DNA from: Branchiostoma floridae
Taxonomy: Eukaryota > Chordata > Leptocardii > Amphioxiformes > Branchiostomatidae
Assembly (NCBI RefSeq): GCF_000003815.2
Contig: NC_049984.1
Coordinates: forward strand, 4,838,581-4,902,580
Reading direction: 5' to 3'
Length of the DNA stretch: 64,000 nucleotides
Below are positions 1 through 10,563 of the stretch, piece after piece. How positions within the stretch are numbered: position 1 is the first letter of the stretch; each line of letters begins with the position of its first letter. The notes under the pieces were generated by a model that was not told the DNA's origin, searched no databases, and worked only from the letters and a program-made list of their open reading frames with translations. The position numbers and the translations under genes are program-made.

Positions 1-30
1 GAGAGGATGCAAAGTAACAATATACAGTAA

Positions 31-36
31 TTTATT
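31..36 (-). terminator. Poly(A) signal AATAAA for msrA
   Basis: Plus-strand TTTATT is AATAAA on the minus strand. I see no other canonical AATAAA on that strand between the msrA stop (1355) and here. It fits a 3' UTR of about 1.3 kb that includes the SECIS candidate. Confidence 0.6.
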
Positions 37-119
37 CACCTTTCACTTCTAACGCATACATGCCATACCCTCGGCAGACCCCCCAACCCTACTGTTACAC
101 CATCCCCCTGCTGTGCAAC

Positions 120-189
120 GCTGCTGATTGGCACTTTTCTCGGTTCTAGGACACAATTTTTCGCCCCAGAACGTCATGAGTACAGCAGC
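120..189 (-). promoter_or_regulatory. Candidate SECIS element in the msrA 3' UTR
   Basis: Read on the minus strand, the core ATGA is at 177-174 and the opposing CGAG (quartet GA) at 142-139. Between them a 10-bp helix forms, GTTCTGGGGC (172-163) with GTCCTAGAAC (152-143), including two G-U pairs. The 10-nt apical loop (162-153) contains an A-run starting 12 nt after ATGA, the spacing expected for the conserved AA. Below the quartet a second helix pairs GTACT with AGTGC (135-131), and further out GCTGCTG with CAGCAGC (126-120). This matches the eukaryotic SECIS plan, probably form I. It lies about 1.2 kb after the stop and about 90 nt before an AATAAA, i.e. within the predicted 3' UTR. Confidence 0.75.
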
Positions 190-1154
190 TATGTACAGCA
201 GGGGAAGCGAACAATATAGGATGGAGACTCTGCCTTGTAGTAGCGTTGCTGAAAACACGACCCCAGTGGTTCTCAGCATTGCTCTGGTGTTGTATCAAAG
301 GAGGGTGGCATGTAGTTATACACTTTTTGGAGACAATTTTACACATTTCAGGGTGCAATGATCACAAATAAAAATTACAGAGGTAAAGTGACTTAAGGTA
401 TAGTTGGCAATACATAATGTTTCATATGTAAGGCAACTGTATAGGTATCAGTACTATCCTATACTATCCATTGTTTCTTTCATAGACACTTGCCTTCATC
501 GTCTTCAACTTCGTTGCCTAAAGACTAAACAAATTAAAACTTCCGTCTCATTGCAGCATACTAAAATTTCAGCCTGATCACCAAAAATTGAAACTAGCAG
601 CGTAATTGCAAAATTCAAGATGAAGTAAAGGTGATAGACACAAGAAAATATCACAAGAAATTACATGTACACGATAAAAAGGGAATAGCGTCTATAGATG
701 GCAAAGGAACATGCTTTGACGAGATTTTGTCAATTTGTGATGTACCATTAGATCAATGTTTCACCTGCACACAAAGTTATGTGCTGTACAGTGCAAGAAT
801 AGCATAACAGTATAGTAAATCAGGTGCGACTCCAAGTAATGCTTTTTGATAGTTACTAATCAAATCCGGCTTTCCTATGGCTCATTTTAAAACTTAAAGA
901 CAAATTTTTGTAATTTTGCAGCTTATCAAATCAGTAACATTAAATCTCTTCATCACAACTACATGTTGACTGACTTTCTTCATCTTGTAAAGTCCTTTTT
1001 GATACTAAAATGCATTTCCTCTAACTTTCATTAGCCTCCTTTGCAGACTTTCAGCAGAACTGGCTTTTACTTTAGGGTTGGGGGTGTTGCAAAACTGCCT
1101 TCCTCTCCAAAACTCCCTTTCTAAGCATAAGAGAACCTTAGCCAGCGTTGAAAC

Positions 1155-1255
1155 TAGCCTGGTATCCAGCCATATTAAAGCTTCCGATTCTACAAGTGTT
1201 TGTAGAGAGGACAGAAGAGATTTGGGAGCTATAATACGGCTGGATACCAGGCTAA
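1155..1255. mobile_element. Palindromic hAT-like MITE with 8-bp target duplication
   Basis: The ends TAGCCTGGTATCCAGCC and GGCTGGATACCAGGCTA are inverted copies, so the element is mostly a hairpin of ~100 bp. It is flanked by the direct repeat GTTGAAAC (1147-1154 and 1256-1263). An 8-bp duplication is typical of hAT transposases. Half of another copy lies at 11294-11336. Confidence 0.7.
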
Positions 1256-1354
1256 GTTGAAACTTGCGAACCAGCGCCACCCATAAAACGAAAGCCAGCT
1301 TCGCTTGAAGTCTGCAAAATAGGCTTAACTTTCACGGCCTTCCCTAACCAAAGT

Positions 1355-4300
1355 CTAACTCATCGGGCCGCGCCCAATCAGCTGGTTCAGATAGCTGGCC
1401 TGCTCGACGCTGAGCCCGAAGTTGGGCAGCTCCTTCTCAAACTTGTTGGGGCTCCCGTACCCCCCGACGTAACCGTTGAGCCGCGCGGCGATGTGAGAGT
1501 TGATGACTTCCTTCTGGGACAGCTGCAGGCTGTTGAAGAGGCCTCGCTGCTGGCGGAGGAGGTACTTCTGGTGGTAGCTGGAACATGGGGACACATTCAT
1601 TTTTCACTATGTCTTAAAATGACAAGACATGCTTCTTAGGCCATGCCATTGGTTCTCAGATTTAAAAAAATAAAAATGTAGCAAGTTGACATCATAAAAA
1701 CATAAGGGCAGGTTGGTTCACGATTCTCAATGTTGGCTAGGTTCTCTTATGCCAGGAGAGGGAGAGACGGGGCAAACTCCCTTCCTCTGCAAACTCCCTT
1801 TCCCGGCATAACAGAACCTAGCCAACATGGAAAATCGCGAACCAGCACCCCCCCCCCCTAAAATAAAAAACAGTCCCGTTCGAAAACTGCAATGGCAGCT
1901 GAGATGGTAGAAAATAAAATACATACTCTTCAGCGTCATAGAAACGCTCGGCTGCAACAATCTTCGTCTGGATGGGCCGTTTACGGCCCCCGGACTCTTT
2001 CTGCATGGTTTCTTCCGCGAGGGCCTTCTGGTTCTCATCGTGGTAGAAGATGGCGGACATGTACTGGCGAGAGACGCAGGCGGAGGGGTCGTGGTTCTGC
2101 CAGAAGATCTTGAGAAGGTCGGCGTAGGATGTCTGTTTGGGGTCGTACTGGATCTGAACGGACTCTGTGTGTNNNNNNNNNNNNNNNNNNNNNNNNNNNN
2201 NNNNNNNNNNNNNNNNNNNNNNNNNNNNNNNNNNNNNNNNNNNNNNNNNNNNNNNNNNNNNNNNNNNNNNNNNNNNNNNNNNNNNNNNNNNNNNNNNNNN
2301 NNNNNNNNNNNNNNNNNNNNNNNNNNNNNNNNNNNNNNNNNNNNNNNNNNNNNNNNNNNNNNNNNNNNNNNNNNNNNNNNNNNNNNNNNNNNNNNNNNNN
2401 NNNNNNNNNNNNNNNNNNNNNNNNNNNNNNNNNNNNNNNNNNNNNNNNNNNNNNNNNNNNNNNNNNNNNNNNNNNNNNNNNNNNNNNNNNNNNNNNNNNN
2501 NNNNNNNNNNNNNNNNNNNNNNNNNNNNNNNNNNNNNNNNNNNNNNNNNNNNNNNNNNNNNNNNNNNNNNNNNNNNNNNNNNNNNNNNNNNNNNNNNNNN
2601 NNNNNNNNNNNNNNNNNNNNNNNNNNNNNNNNNNNNNNNNNNNNNNNNNNNNNNNNNNNNNNNNNNNNNNNNNNNNNNNNNNNNNNNNNNNNNNNNNNNN
2701 NNNNNNNNNNNNNNNNNNNNNNNNNNNNNNNNNNNNNNNNNNNNNNNNNTCCTCTGAGAATAAAAACAACATAAAAGTTTGTTGAAATATAATTGTTTCC
2801 CTTCTGTCTACAACCTACCACGCCTTAAAAAAAAATCATCAGTACAATCATCCCAAATTCTTGGACGCGGAGAATGGTCTAGTCTCAATCTCGTGAGAGA
2901 ATACGAGACTAGACCAGGCTTGAATAGATCATCTGCCCCCTCCCCCCGCCTCCTTGCGGAGAAGAGGTAGGTAGGACTTGGGAAGCTCCCAACCCTCGTT
3001 GCGGTTAAGTTTTGCTCCCTCCAGCTGGATGTGGATAGCCTCCTTGATCTTTCTGTGGGCCTTGCGTGCCTCAAGGTCAATGATTTCAATATTGTCCGAG
3101 ATTGGCTTAGTAGTAACTAAGTGACGTGACTGCAGGTGGTGTTGGCTTAACGCGGATTTACTATCCAGACGGTCTAAGGACTTTTGGTGTTCCATGGTTC
3201 GTTCCCCTAAAGACCTTTCCGTTTCACCTACATACACCTCACCACACTCCTCACACGCAACTTTGTAGATAACTCATTTTTCACTAGGCAGTAAGGGGTC
3301 TTTTGGTCTCACTAAGGCATTCCGCAGAGTGTAGCCTGGTTTAGAGTAAAGGCTAACATTGTGTTTAGCGAACGCGCGTTTTAATCGTTCGGTAATACCT
3401 TTCATGTATGGAAGTACGGCATAACTCGCGGGGGGTGCCTTCTCTTCCGTGTGACTGTCCTTCTGCTTTTTTCCCTTGTTACTGTTGTTGTCCCCCTCCC
3501 TCAGGGCCCATTCTGGGTAGCCACATTGCCTGAGAGCGTCCTTCACTTTTTCTTTCTCTGCCACTCTCAGTGCTGGGTCTTTTATGAGGGTATTTGCTCT
3601 ATGCATAAGAGTTCTTACTATGCCAAGTTTTTGTTGTACAGGGTGGTTGGAAGACCACTGTAAGTAGTGGTCGGTGTGGGTCTCTTTACGGAACACATCT
3701 GTCGTAATGGTGTTGTCAGGATTTCTGATCATCATGACGTCCAGCATAGGGAGGCGGTTGTCTTTCTCCCTCTCTATGGTGAACTGAATGCTCTCATGTT
3801 GACTGTTAATGTGCTCGAAAAGTTCTTGTTCATATTCACGCTGGTTCACTATTCACACAGATGATCTAATCAAGCCTGGTCTAGTCTCGTATTCTCTCAC
3901 GAGATTGAGACTAGACCATTCTCCGCGTCCAAGATGTACTGACAGACATCGAAAATTTGGAGGTACGTTCTCTACCTTTAATAAACAGTCATTGTTCGAA
4001 GAAAATTGATATTAACTTAAACATACGTGACTGATGAACCTCTTCAACGATATCCCAAATTCTAAGTTCATTGCCTTCAAAACACAACACTGTACGAATG
4101 TTGACACACAACAATGATTTACACAACTGTTAACAGTTTATGGAACCAAATGGTCACGTTTCATAGCAACGAAAACATGAATGATGTAATAGTCTCACTC
4201 CCATAACAATGACTTGCACTTAAACAAAATTGGGCTGTAGCCAGAAGGAAGTAAAATTATAAATTTAGACTCCATGTGACATATAGGGTGAGACTGAAAG

Positions 4301-6392
4301 GAACCTGCCATTGCGAAGTTTTTGTGATTCTTTGGACACGAAGTTCTGAACAAATAGACTTTCACAAAGACACTGTGAGATAGGGAAGTGTTAGTTTTCC
4401 TAGTTAAATCTGTCATTTTAAGCTTATGGAAATGCAATTCAATGCAATTAAGAGCAATGTATGATGATCAGGTTTCTCAGTGGGATTTTTCACAGCACAG
4501 GGGGCTACTTATCATGGCAAAGCCACGTAGCTAGCAGCAGAGGTGTGGGCAGTAGGGGGGTCTGGGGGCTTTCTCTAGCCTGGAGTCAAGCCTTGTCACT
4601 TTGGTCCGCTCCCAACGGTCAACCGTGGTGACGACCATCGGAATCAGGCCAAGGCTAACAAGGCTGGACTCAGGTACATTATTTCCAGCATTTCAAACAG
4701 GCAAACTTCATGAAACAAACTTTGTTACAACTTACAAAACAATAAAAAAACCTATCCTGGTTGAAACACAGTTTAGACTAGGCCCTAATCACAGCATTGG
4801 GGCCCCTATGCTCAACTGTGCTTTTGGAGACAATTTTTTATTTACAATACACAGTAGTAGAAACATAGTTTAGGACTCACAGTGCATGGTAGGTTGGCAT
4901 GACCTTTGTGCCACCGGTGTAGCCAACCTTTGTGCGGATCACCCCCTCAGCGCAGCCGAACTGCGCCTCGGGGAACCAGAATCAGCTCATTGCGAATGTC
5001 GCCGTTTCCGTCATCACGTCGGGCTCGATACGCGGCATGTTGGACGGGGCCAACTGTCAAACAATAGAAATGGTTTTTTAGTATAAATTATTACTTAAAA
5101 TTTACATCTATTCATAACTGTTTTCTGACGAGGAATTACACTTACGGGTGAGAGTAGCTATACTTGTAGGAACAAAGTACACATAAGGCAACCACTGTCT
5201 CCAGAACCAACCTCTCTGTCCTGGGACAGTAATGTTCCTGTTGGGACAGACAAAAGTTTTACCACATACAGCCAAAAACTCTTAACTCCATAACATGTAA
5301 TTGAAGAAAATGCGTTTTCGTACAGATTAACATGTAGAAACGAAAATTAACTCCATGGGGTCCCAAATAATACAGCTAAGTGTAAGGGACAAAAACAGCT
5401 GGAGACAGCTCTGTTTTGAAACAATACATACAATCAGAATAAATAGCTTGTCATACTTATGTCAAAACACATAAAATAGGGAGGTTAGAAAACTTAGATT
5501 TGATAAAAGCAGACGTACACTAACATGGGACATACATAATCACAATACAAACCTTAAACTTAGAGCTAGCTTTCCCTATGATTGCTAAGTTCTCAGCTTA
5601 CGATCACACAGAACTGCACACTAACAGGAAAACAACAGCAAGAGAACTGACTCAACAACTTTTCAGTCTAGTCATGATCAGGAAGTATTTTATGCAAATT
5701 TGAGAAAATGAGTCATGACATCAGAGAAAAAGGGGTGGGGGCTTGCGATTTGTCACGATTCCAGCCGAAAATAGCCAAAGTGACTAACCCTATTGTTTCT
5801 ACAATGTATTTGTAACCTTATAACATTTGTGAGTTATATGATTGTCCCATAATTTATGTTAACAATAATCATATGATTGTGTAACATTATCCCTCATTTC
5901 AAAGCCCCTTGTCTGAAACAACCAGATTTAACCAGACAAAAATTATACAGCAAAAGTTATCTAACGTTTTTTTGTTACAAAGGCGTTACATAACTGTTAC
6001 TTTTGAACAAGGACGTTAACATTTACGTTATATAACGTCCTTGTATTAGAATCAAAGCCCAGAATGTTACACAACAGTATTTGAAGACCTAAACCATGGA
6101 GGTTGAACACTGGACAGACATCTGAAACAGTGCAGAATTTGAGTTGTACAACAACTGGCAAGAAAAGGGGAGCGAAACAATAACTGGCAAGAAAAGGGGA
6201 ACGAAACAAAGTCTTAATTTTCATGCGTACTCTTCTTTCATAATGGAAGCTGACAGGAGTTTCATAAGGCGGACATTGGTGCACACCGCGCAAAGTGTCC
6301 TTGTAGCTGTATCCGGTGCTCTTCCAAGCACTCGCGGCCCCAAATATGCACAACAGAGATGTTAGACTCACGGTAGAGGCCTCGTTACCCAT
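1355..6392 (-). CDS. MSRA: Peptide-methionine (S)-S-oxide reductase MsrA, predicted selenoprotein (4 exons, one cut by an N gap)
   Basis: Reduces methionine-S-sulfoxide in proteins and free Met. Exons read on the minus strand: 6392-6372 (ATG, 7 codons), 5053-4881, gap edge 2172-1927, and 1577-1355 (stop). All visible junctions are GT/AG and phases agree (0, 2, 2). The active-site region reads ATFAMS, then TGA, then FWFPEAQFGC; family members have Cys at the TGA (GCFW motif), so residue 31 is inferred to be selenocysteine. Further family motifs are GVIRTKVGYTGGT, NPTYH-like MPTYH, HTESVQIQYDP, FWQNHDP and AEDYHQKYL. The third exon runs into the N gap; only a few codons seem hidden there, because MPTYHAL and HTES nearly abut in the family. 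No Cys lies in the last ~75 residues, so the usual C-terminal resolving cysteines are absent. A SECIS candidate and poly(A) signal lie downstream. The gene is divergent from the GFOD gene. Confidence 0.9.
1715..1843. mobile_element. Hairpin repeat in the last msrA intron
   Basis: Inverted arms at 1715-1762 and 1795-1843 share the core TGTTGGCTAGGTTCT and TTATGCC. The centre carries CAAACTCCCTT motifs also seen at 1090-1130 and 53340-53400, so this is a dispersed family. No coding capacity and no transposase were seen. Confidence 0.55.
2173..2749. other. Assembly gap (577 N)
   Basis: Run of N. It hides the 5' boundary of the third msrA exon. ORFs spanning it are artefacts. Confidence 1.
2860..3933. 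repeat. 76-bp inverted repeats bracketing a retroelement fragment
   Basis: Arms 2860-2935 and 3858-3933 are near-perfect reverse complements. Each arm also contains an internal palindrome around GTCTAGTCTC/GAGACTAGAC. They enclose the Penelope-like fragment exactly, so the 1.07-kb unit behaves as one inserted structure in an msrA intron. Confidence 0.8.
2929..3849 (-). pseudogene. Penelope-like retroelement fragment (RT C-terminus plus GIY-YIG endonuclease), broken
   Basis: The first reading frame (3849-3274) looks like the end of a Penelope-type reverse transcriptase: the region with LPMLDVMMIRNPDNTITTDV and THTDHYLQWSSNHP, then a basic linker. It stops at a TGA. The same frame then continues through VIYKVACEECGEVYVGET and RSLGERTMEHQ (to 2929), which is the GIY-YIG nuclease motif region. 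The domain order RT then GIY-YIG is diagnostic of Penelope-like elements. The RT catalytic core is missing, so this is a 5'-truncated copy with one internal nonsense codon. It lies inside an msrA intron on the same strand as the gene. Confidence 0.8.
3934..4880. other. msrA intron sequence
   Basis: No coding signal. A weak hairpin repeat lies at 4576-4678 (AGCCTGGAGTCAAGCCTTG against its inverted partner near 4660). The rest is unremarkable A/T-rich intron. Confidence 0.5.
4982..4984 (-). other. In-frame TGA at the MsrA catalytic position (predicted Sec codon)
   Basis: TGA occupies plus positions 4984-4982 read on the minus strand, codon 31 of the msrA model. The frame is continuous on both sides and matches MsrA on both sides. 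It sits exactly where the nucleophilic Cys of the GCFWxxE motif belongs. A decayed gene would be unlikely to break only at this codon. MsrA selenoproteins are known from green algae and some marine invertebrates. Confidence 0.88.
5054..6371. other. First intron of msrA
   Basis: Bounded by donor GTGAGT at 6371 and acceptor CAG before 5053 on the minus strand. I see no coding exon, clear repeat or RNA gene in it. Confidence 0.6.
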
Positions 6393-7084
6393 GTGGAGGG
6401 TTTAAAACTTCACCTGGGCAGAGTAGCGCGGCCAAAATGTCAGGTTCCTGAAGAGAATTTTCAGTGACGCAGCCATACACCTCCTTCCTCGCCTGCAGGG
6501 CAAGTTACATAACTGGACTAGTTCATTGACGTATAGGGTAAAACATCGAAAACACGACAAAAAAACGTGAAAATGCTAATCAAAACCAAAAAAAAATCTA
6601 AGCAAACTTATACTTTCATTTTTTTGTATACCATGCAATACACTTTATTCAATTTTTTCTTCTTTATATTCATAATTGTTGCTCCTTTTGGAAAATGTAA
6701 TCGCCCAAATTATACTTGGAGTTTCCTGCCTCAAAATGTCAAACTGTCGTAAAAGTATAATTTTCCGTTCATTGCAAAACAGGTGGAAAGACATGGCATT
6801 TCAAGAAATGTAACTCGCTACTTGTCTAGCTTAATGGCTTATCTGATCTATTTCTGTCCTAAAAATGCTCATTTGCATGTCCTATGTTGTCTGACCGATT
6901 TGTTTACAACAACTGTCGTCAAGCCACGCCCCTAATCAATGTTGACCCTTGGAGCAAGATGGCCGCCGAGGGTGGGAAAGAAGGGGGAAACGTCAAGACT
7001 TCAGCGTTTTTAATCCTTTATTGAGCGACTTTTGACGCTGACAGCCGCGTGAAGAAACACAGGTAAACTAAAGCTTTACTAGCT
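6393..7084. promoter_or_regulatory. Divergent promoter region between msrA and the GFOD gene
   Basis: The start codons of the two genes face away from each other across 692 bp, so a shared bidirectional promoter is likely. AAGATGGCCGCC at 6957-6968 resembles a YY1-type initiator site. It also opens a 22-codon upstream ORF (6959-7024, ending TGA) ahead of the GFOD start. No TATA box is evident. Confidence 0.45.
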
Positions 7085-8284
7085 ATGCCAGACAAGGTGA
7101 AAATGTTGCCCGGAGTCGGCGTATTCGGTACGGGATCGCTGTCGAAAGTGATGGTCTGCATTCTCCAGTCCGCGGGCTTCAAAGTCGCCGCCCTGTGGGG
7201 CCGAACCAGCGATCTGGCCGAGAAGGTCGCCAAGGAGCTCGACATACCGTTCTACACGAGTAAAGTGGACGATGTCTTGCTGCACCAAGACGTGGACGTT
7301 GTCTGCGTGGAGAACCCTCCCCATCTGCACGCTCAAATCGCCGTGAAAACACTGGGAATAGGCAAACACGTCCTGTGTGAGAGACCAGCTGGCCTGTGTC
7401 AACTGGACGCCTTTAGGATGGTGAACGCCGCCAGGTACTACCCGACCCTCATGTCCCTCATGACCCACGGCTTGCGGTTCCTCCCCGCGTTCATCAAGAT
7501 GCGTGAGATGATCCGAGACAACGAGATCGGGGAGATCCTCGTCTGCGAGGTTCGGGTCCACTGCGGGAGCCTCCTCCACGAGAAGTACAACTGGATGTGT
7601 GACGAGGTGATGGGCGGCGGAGTCTTGAACACCATTGGCTCGCACATCGTCGACATCATCACCTACCTGACCAATCAGAAGGCGGCAAAGGTGCAGGGCA
7701 CCTTGAAGACGTTCTTGCAGCAGACTGAGAAGATCCGGGGGATCCGACACATCACCAGCGACGACTTCTGCAGCTTCCAGATGCAGCTGGAGAAAGGGGC
7801 GTGTGCGACCGTGACCTTGAACTCCCACATGCCGGGACGGTTCTTACACGAAGTCCTCATCGTCGGGAAGAAGGGGAGCTTGGTCGTTCGCGACGCCGAC
7901 CTCTACGGGCAGACCAATGACTCTAGCAAGGAGGAGATCTTGTTGGCTGACACGACGGATGAGCTACCGAGCCTCCGTAAACTCGGCATCACGAATCACT
8001 CCGGCGACCTCCCCGTACCGTACCTCAAGGGACTGCTGCGATTGGTCGACGCATTGAAGGAGTCTTTCGGGAAGGTGGAAGATCGGCGGAGCTGGGCTGA
8101 GGAGGCCGTGGACATCGCGGCGACGTTCGAGGATGGGCTTTACGTGCAGACGGTGTTGGACGCCATCCGTAAGTCCAACCAAGAGAATGGAGGGTGGCAG
8201 AAAGTTAACATCATGACAGAGGAGCCTGACCCTAACCCATTCCTGTCCTCGGCTCTCAGACACAGCCAAGTCTCACTGCACTAA
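7085..8284 (+). CDS. GFOD1/GFOD2: GFOD1/2-like Gfo/Idh/MocA-family oxidoreductase
   Basis: A single uninterrupted 399-codon ORF close in length to vertebrate GFOD1 and GFOD2 (about 385-390 residues). The N-terminus MLPGVGVFGTGSLSKV gives the Rossmann nucleotide-binding loop; VAALWGRTSDLAEKVA, DVDVVCVENPPHLHAQIAVK and TLGIGKHVLCERPAG follow, as in the family. The C-terminal half carries YNWMCDEVMGGGVLNTIGSH, QITSDDFC-like HITSDDFCSFQMQLE and the terminal IMTEEPDPNPF. The vertebrate start corresponds to the Met at 7103, so six extra residues (MPDKVK) are possible. GFOD proteins lack an established substrate; GFOD2 has been linked to extracellular matrix. The coding region has no intron here. 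A 249-codon antisense ORF covers part of it and is taken as a shadow. Confidence 0.93.
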   Translation: MPDKVKMLPGVGVFGTGSLSKVMVCILQSAGFKVAALWGRTSDLAEKVAKELDIPFYTSKVDDVLLHQDVDVVCVENPPHLHAQIAVKTLGIGKHVLCERPAGLCQLDAFRMVNAARYYPTLMSLMTHGLRFLPAFIKMREMIRDNEIGEILVCEVRVHCGSLLHEKYNWMCDEVMGGGVLNTIGSHIVDIITYLTNQKAAKVQGTLKTFLQQTEKIRGIRHITSDDFCSFQMQLEKGACATVTLNSHMPGRFLHEVLIVGKKGSLVVRDADLYGQTNDSSKEEILLADTTDELPSLRKLGITNHSGDLPVPYLKGLLRLVDALKESFGKVEDRRSWAEEAVDIAATFEDGLYVQTVLDAIRKSNQENGGWQKVNIMTEEPDPNPFLSSALRHSQVSLH

Positions 8285-10545
8285 ATCCAGGGTTTTCCCT
8301 ATTCTGTTAACCTGGGTGCCATTTACTGACCAGGGCTCCTATTCCCACTCCCTCACAAAATAGGAGCCATGGTAGTAAATTAGATGGCAGGCATGCTATC
8401 ATTCTGTCATTTAAAAAAAGAATCTTGTCGCTAGTGGCAATTCTGTGATCTTGACAGACAAAATTGGTGTGTCTATTAAAAGTACATGTATTATGAAAGA
8501 TTATCAGAATTCAGTCAAATCACACAAGGAAGTGAGCACAGGTTGGCCAAAATGACAGAAAAAATGTGAAACCTAGAAAAACTTTGACCAAGTCATAGAT
8601 TTTACCATTTTTAGTGGTCAATACATATTAACAGATCACCCTAGACAATGACATGCATCTTTCCCTTTGATTTTACGATGCGATTTTTCAAAAGAGGACC
8701 ATTTTCAAAATGACTGCGTGCCAATATGTGTTTCTAAGTCAGTGCCAGTGTCATTGTTTTTCAGTTGTCTATTTTAAAAGTATATCTGTAATTCTAATTC
8801 TATGTGATTCAAATCTGTGGTACACAAATATATGAACATTTGCAGAGCAAAATACTTTCTGTCATACAATATTGTTGATACATGTACAAGAAATTATTAA
8901 TTTTAGAGAAAAGTTGTGGAAGTGTATGAAGATGCAGTTGCATTCGTATGTACTCAAGATTTCTTAGATAGCAAATAAGAATAGGTGCAAGATGAATTAT
9001 AAAGAGGTACATGTACTTTAGATGGAGTCACATCGCCATCTATCAGATTTCATGTGTACTGCAGAACACAAGTTATTACATGTAAATGATGTAAGAGTAA
9101 AGCATAGAAGCCCTGCTAGCATATGTATGCAATAGTCACTATGTATAATCAAAACTGACCAGGAAAAACATTTGTAGTTGCCCAATAAGATCTGGTCTAT
9201 GCTGACAGGTGGTCACTATAGACAGGATTTTTAATGCTTGTGTCAATGGGGAAAATTATTCAAGGGATCACTTAAAGTGGTTACAGTGATCAGGTGGTCT
9301 TTATGTAGGGATGGTCACTTGTACAGGTTTGACTGTATTGTCTAATTATTGAAGGGGACCAAGAAGTATATTAGCATCTGAGAGACCTTTAGGGTATTTG
9401 CACTAATGTGACTATGTATGCATTTTTGAATAAGCATTGTCCGTCATTCTTGATGGTTTATCCTAAAAGTTGCCAGGAAAATCTTAATTTTATGATGATG
9501 TTAGCCACATGCAAAGTTATAAATCTGCTCTCCTAAGGTTCCACCTACTAATATGTTGGCTTTGAGGTTTCATGCAAACACCTTAAAAGAAACCATGAAA
9601 TTCCTGTTATTCTCCAATAAGTATAATTGGTACTTACTGCAATGTGTTTTGATTCCAGTGATTTTTAGCTCTGTCATAATGTATTAGAGATACACTATCA
9701 AGTTTGAAACTGTATCATTCTGAAGTCTACGTACAGGTAATTGTGGAAACAACAGAATACTAGTATACTTTAACTCAAAATATTATTGTACAGGTAGATA
9801 TGTGTTTTATGTGAAGTACATATACATGTATGTGTGATTGTCTCACTTTGAAAGGCATATTTTATTGGATAGTTCTATGTGTATATGTACACTGGGCATA
9901 GTGGGCTGCAGCCTTTAGATGAAAGGGGTTTCAGTGGTGGGGGTATGAACAGTGTTTAATACTTAGGTGTACTATTGTCGGATATATAGAAGGCTCTTAG
10001 TGTATGTCTAAGGCCCATAGTAAGTACTGTACAAAGATGGGTGGATGCCATTATATGTCAGTAGGCTGCCAGACTTGACAGTCAGAAATTTCTCATGAAG
10101 CTTTTCAAATCTCCAGTGCATGTTGCTTAAGATGATGGTCAAAATGTGTACTACATGTTAAGTACCATATATATTGGATGCAGAATTAATTTTATTATTG
10201 TAGCTTTGGATGGATTACATCTTCTGCAATATGTAAAGTGAAAATGGTTAAGGTATTATACTTGTAGACTGCACCCTATGGAGGGCTTGTAGTTGTGTAT
10301 CACCAGTTATCTTCTGAAAATCTTTTAAATTGTAACTGCCACGCCCTCTGCTGGGATATCGAAGTATTGCAGGAACATCTCATTCTAGAAAGTCTAATGA
10401 GATGAAGATCCTATTTGTGGTTTTAGATGTGTTTTATTATTATAAAAAAAATGTTGTTGTTGTTGTTGACATAGATTGTGGAGCTGGTTTCCAGTATGAG
10501 GTTGTATAACCCTTGATGTTGAAATAAAGATATCAATGAAGATTA
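8285..10545 (+). other. Probable long 3' UTR of the GFOD gene
   Basis: A/T-rich, no ORF of interest and almost no transposon sequence, in contrast with the rest of the window. An AATAAA at 10523-10528 is a plausible polyadenylation signal, giving a UTR of about 2.25 kb. Confidence 0.45.
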
Positions 10546-10563
10546 TTTTTGCTTTTGCTGTTA

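Larger units (their letters stand above)
37..1354 (-). other. Predicted 3' UTR of msrA
   Basis: Non-coding on both strands; small ORFs here have no recognisable content. It holds the SECIS candidate (120-189) and, at 1155-1255, a palindromic hAT-like MITE inserted into an older hairpin-type repeat (about 1070-1300) related to the one at 1715-1843. Confidence 0.5.

Noticed and set aside
1727-2821. Long minus and plus ORFs across 2173-2749
   Set aside because: They are open only because the N run has no stops; the true msrA frame is a different one ending at the donor near 1926.
4982-4984. msrA as a simple pseudogene because of the TGA
   Set aside because: The stop is only at the catalytic position, all splice sites and other codons are intact, and a SECIS-like structure is downstream; recoding explains this better.
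7079-7828. 249-codon antisense ORF opposite the GFOD gene
   Set aside because: It mirrors the GC-rich codons of a well-supported gene, matches no family, and its low-complexity composition is typical of an antisense shadow.
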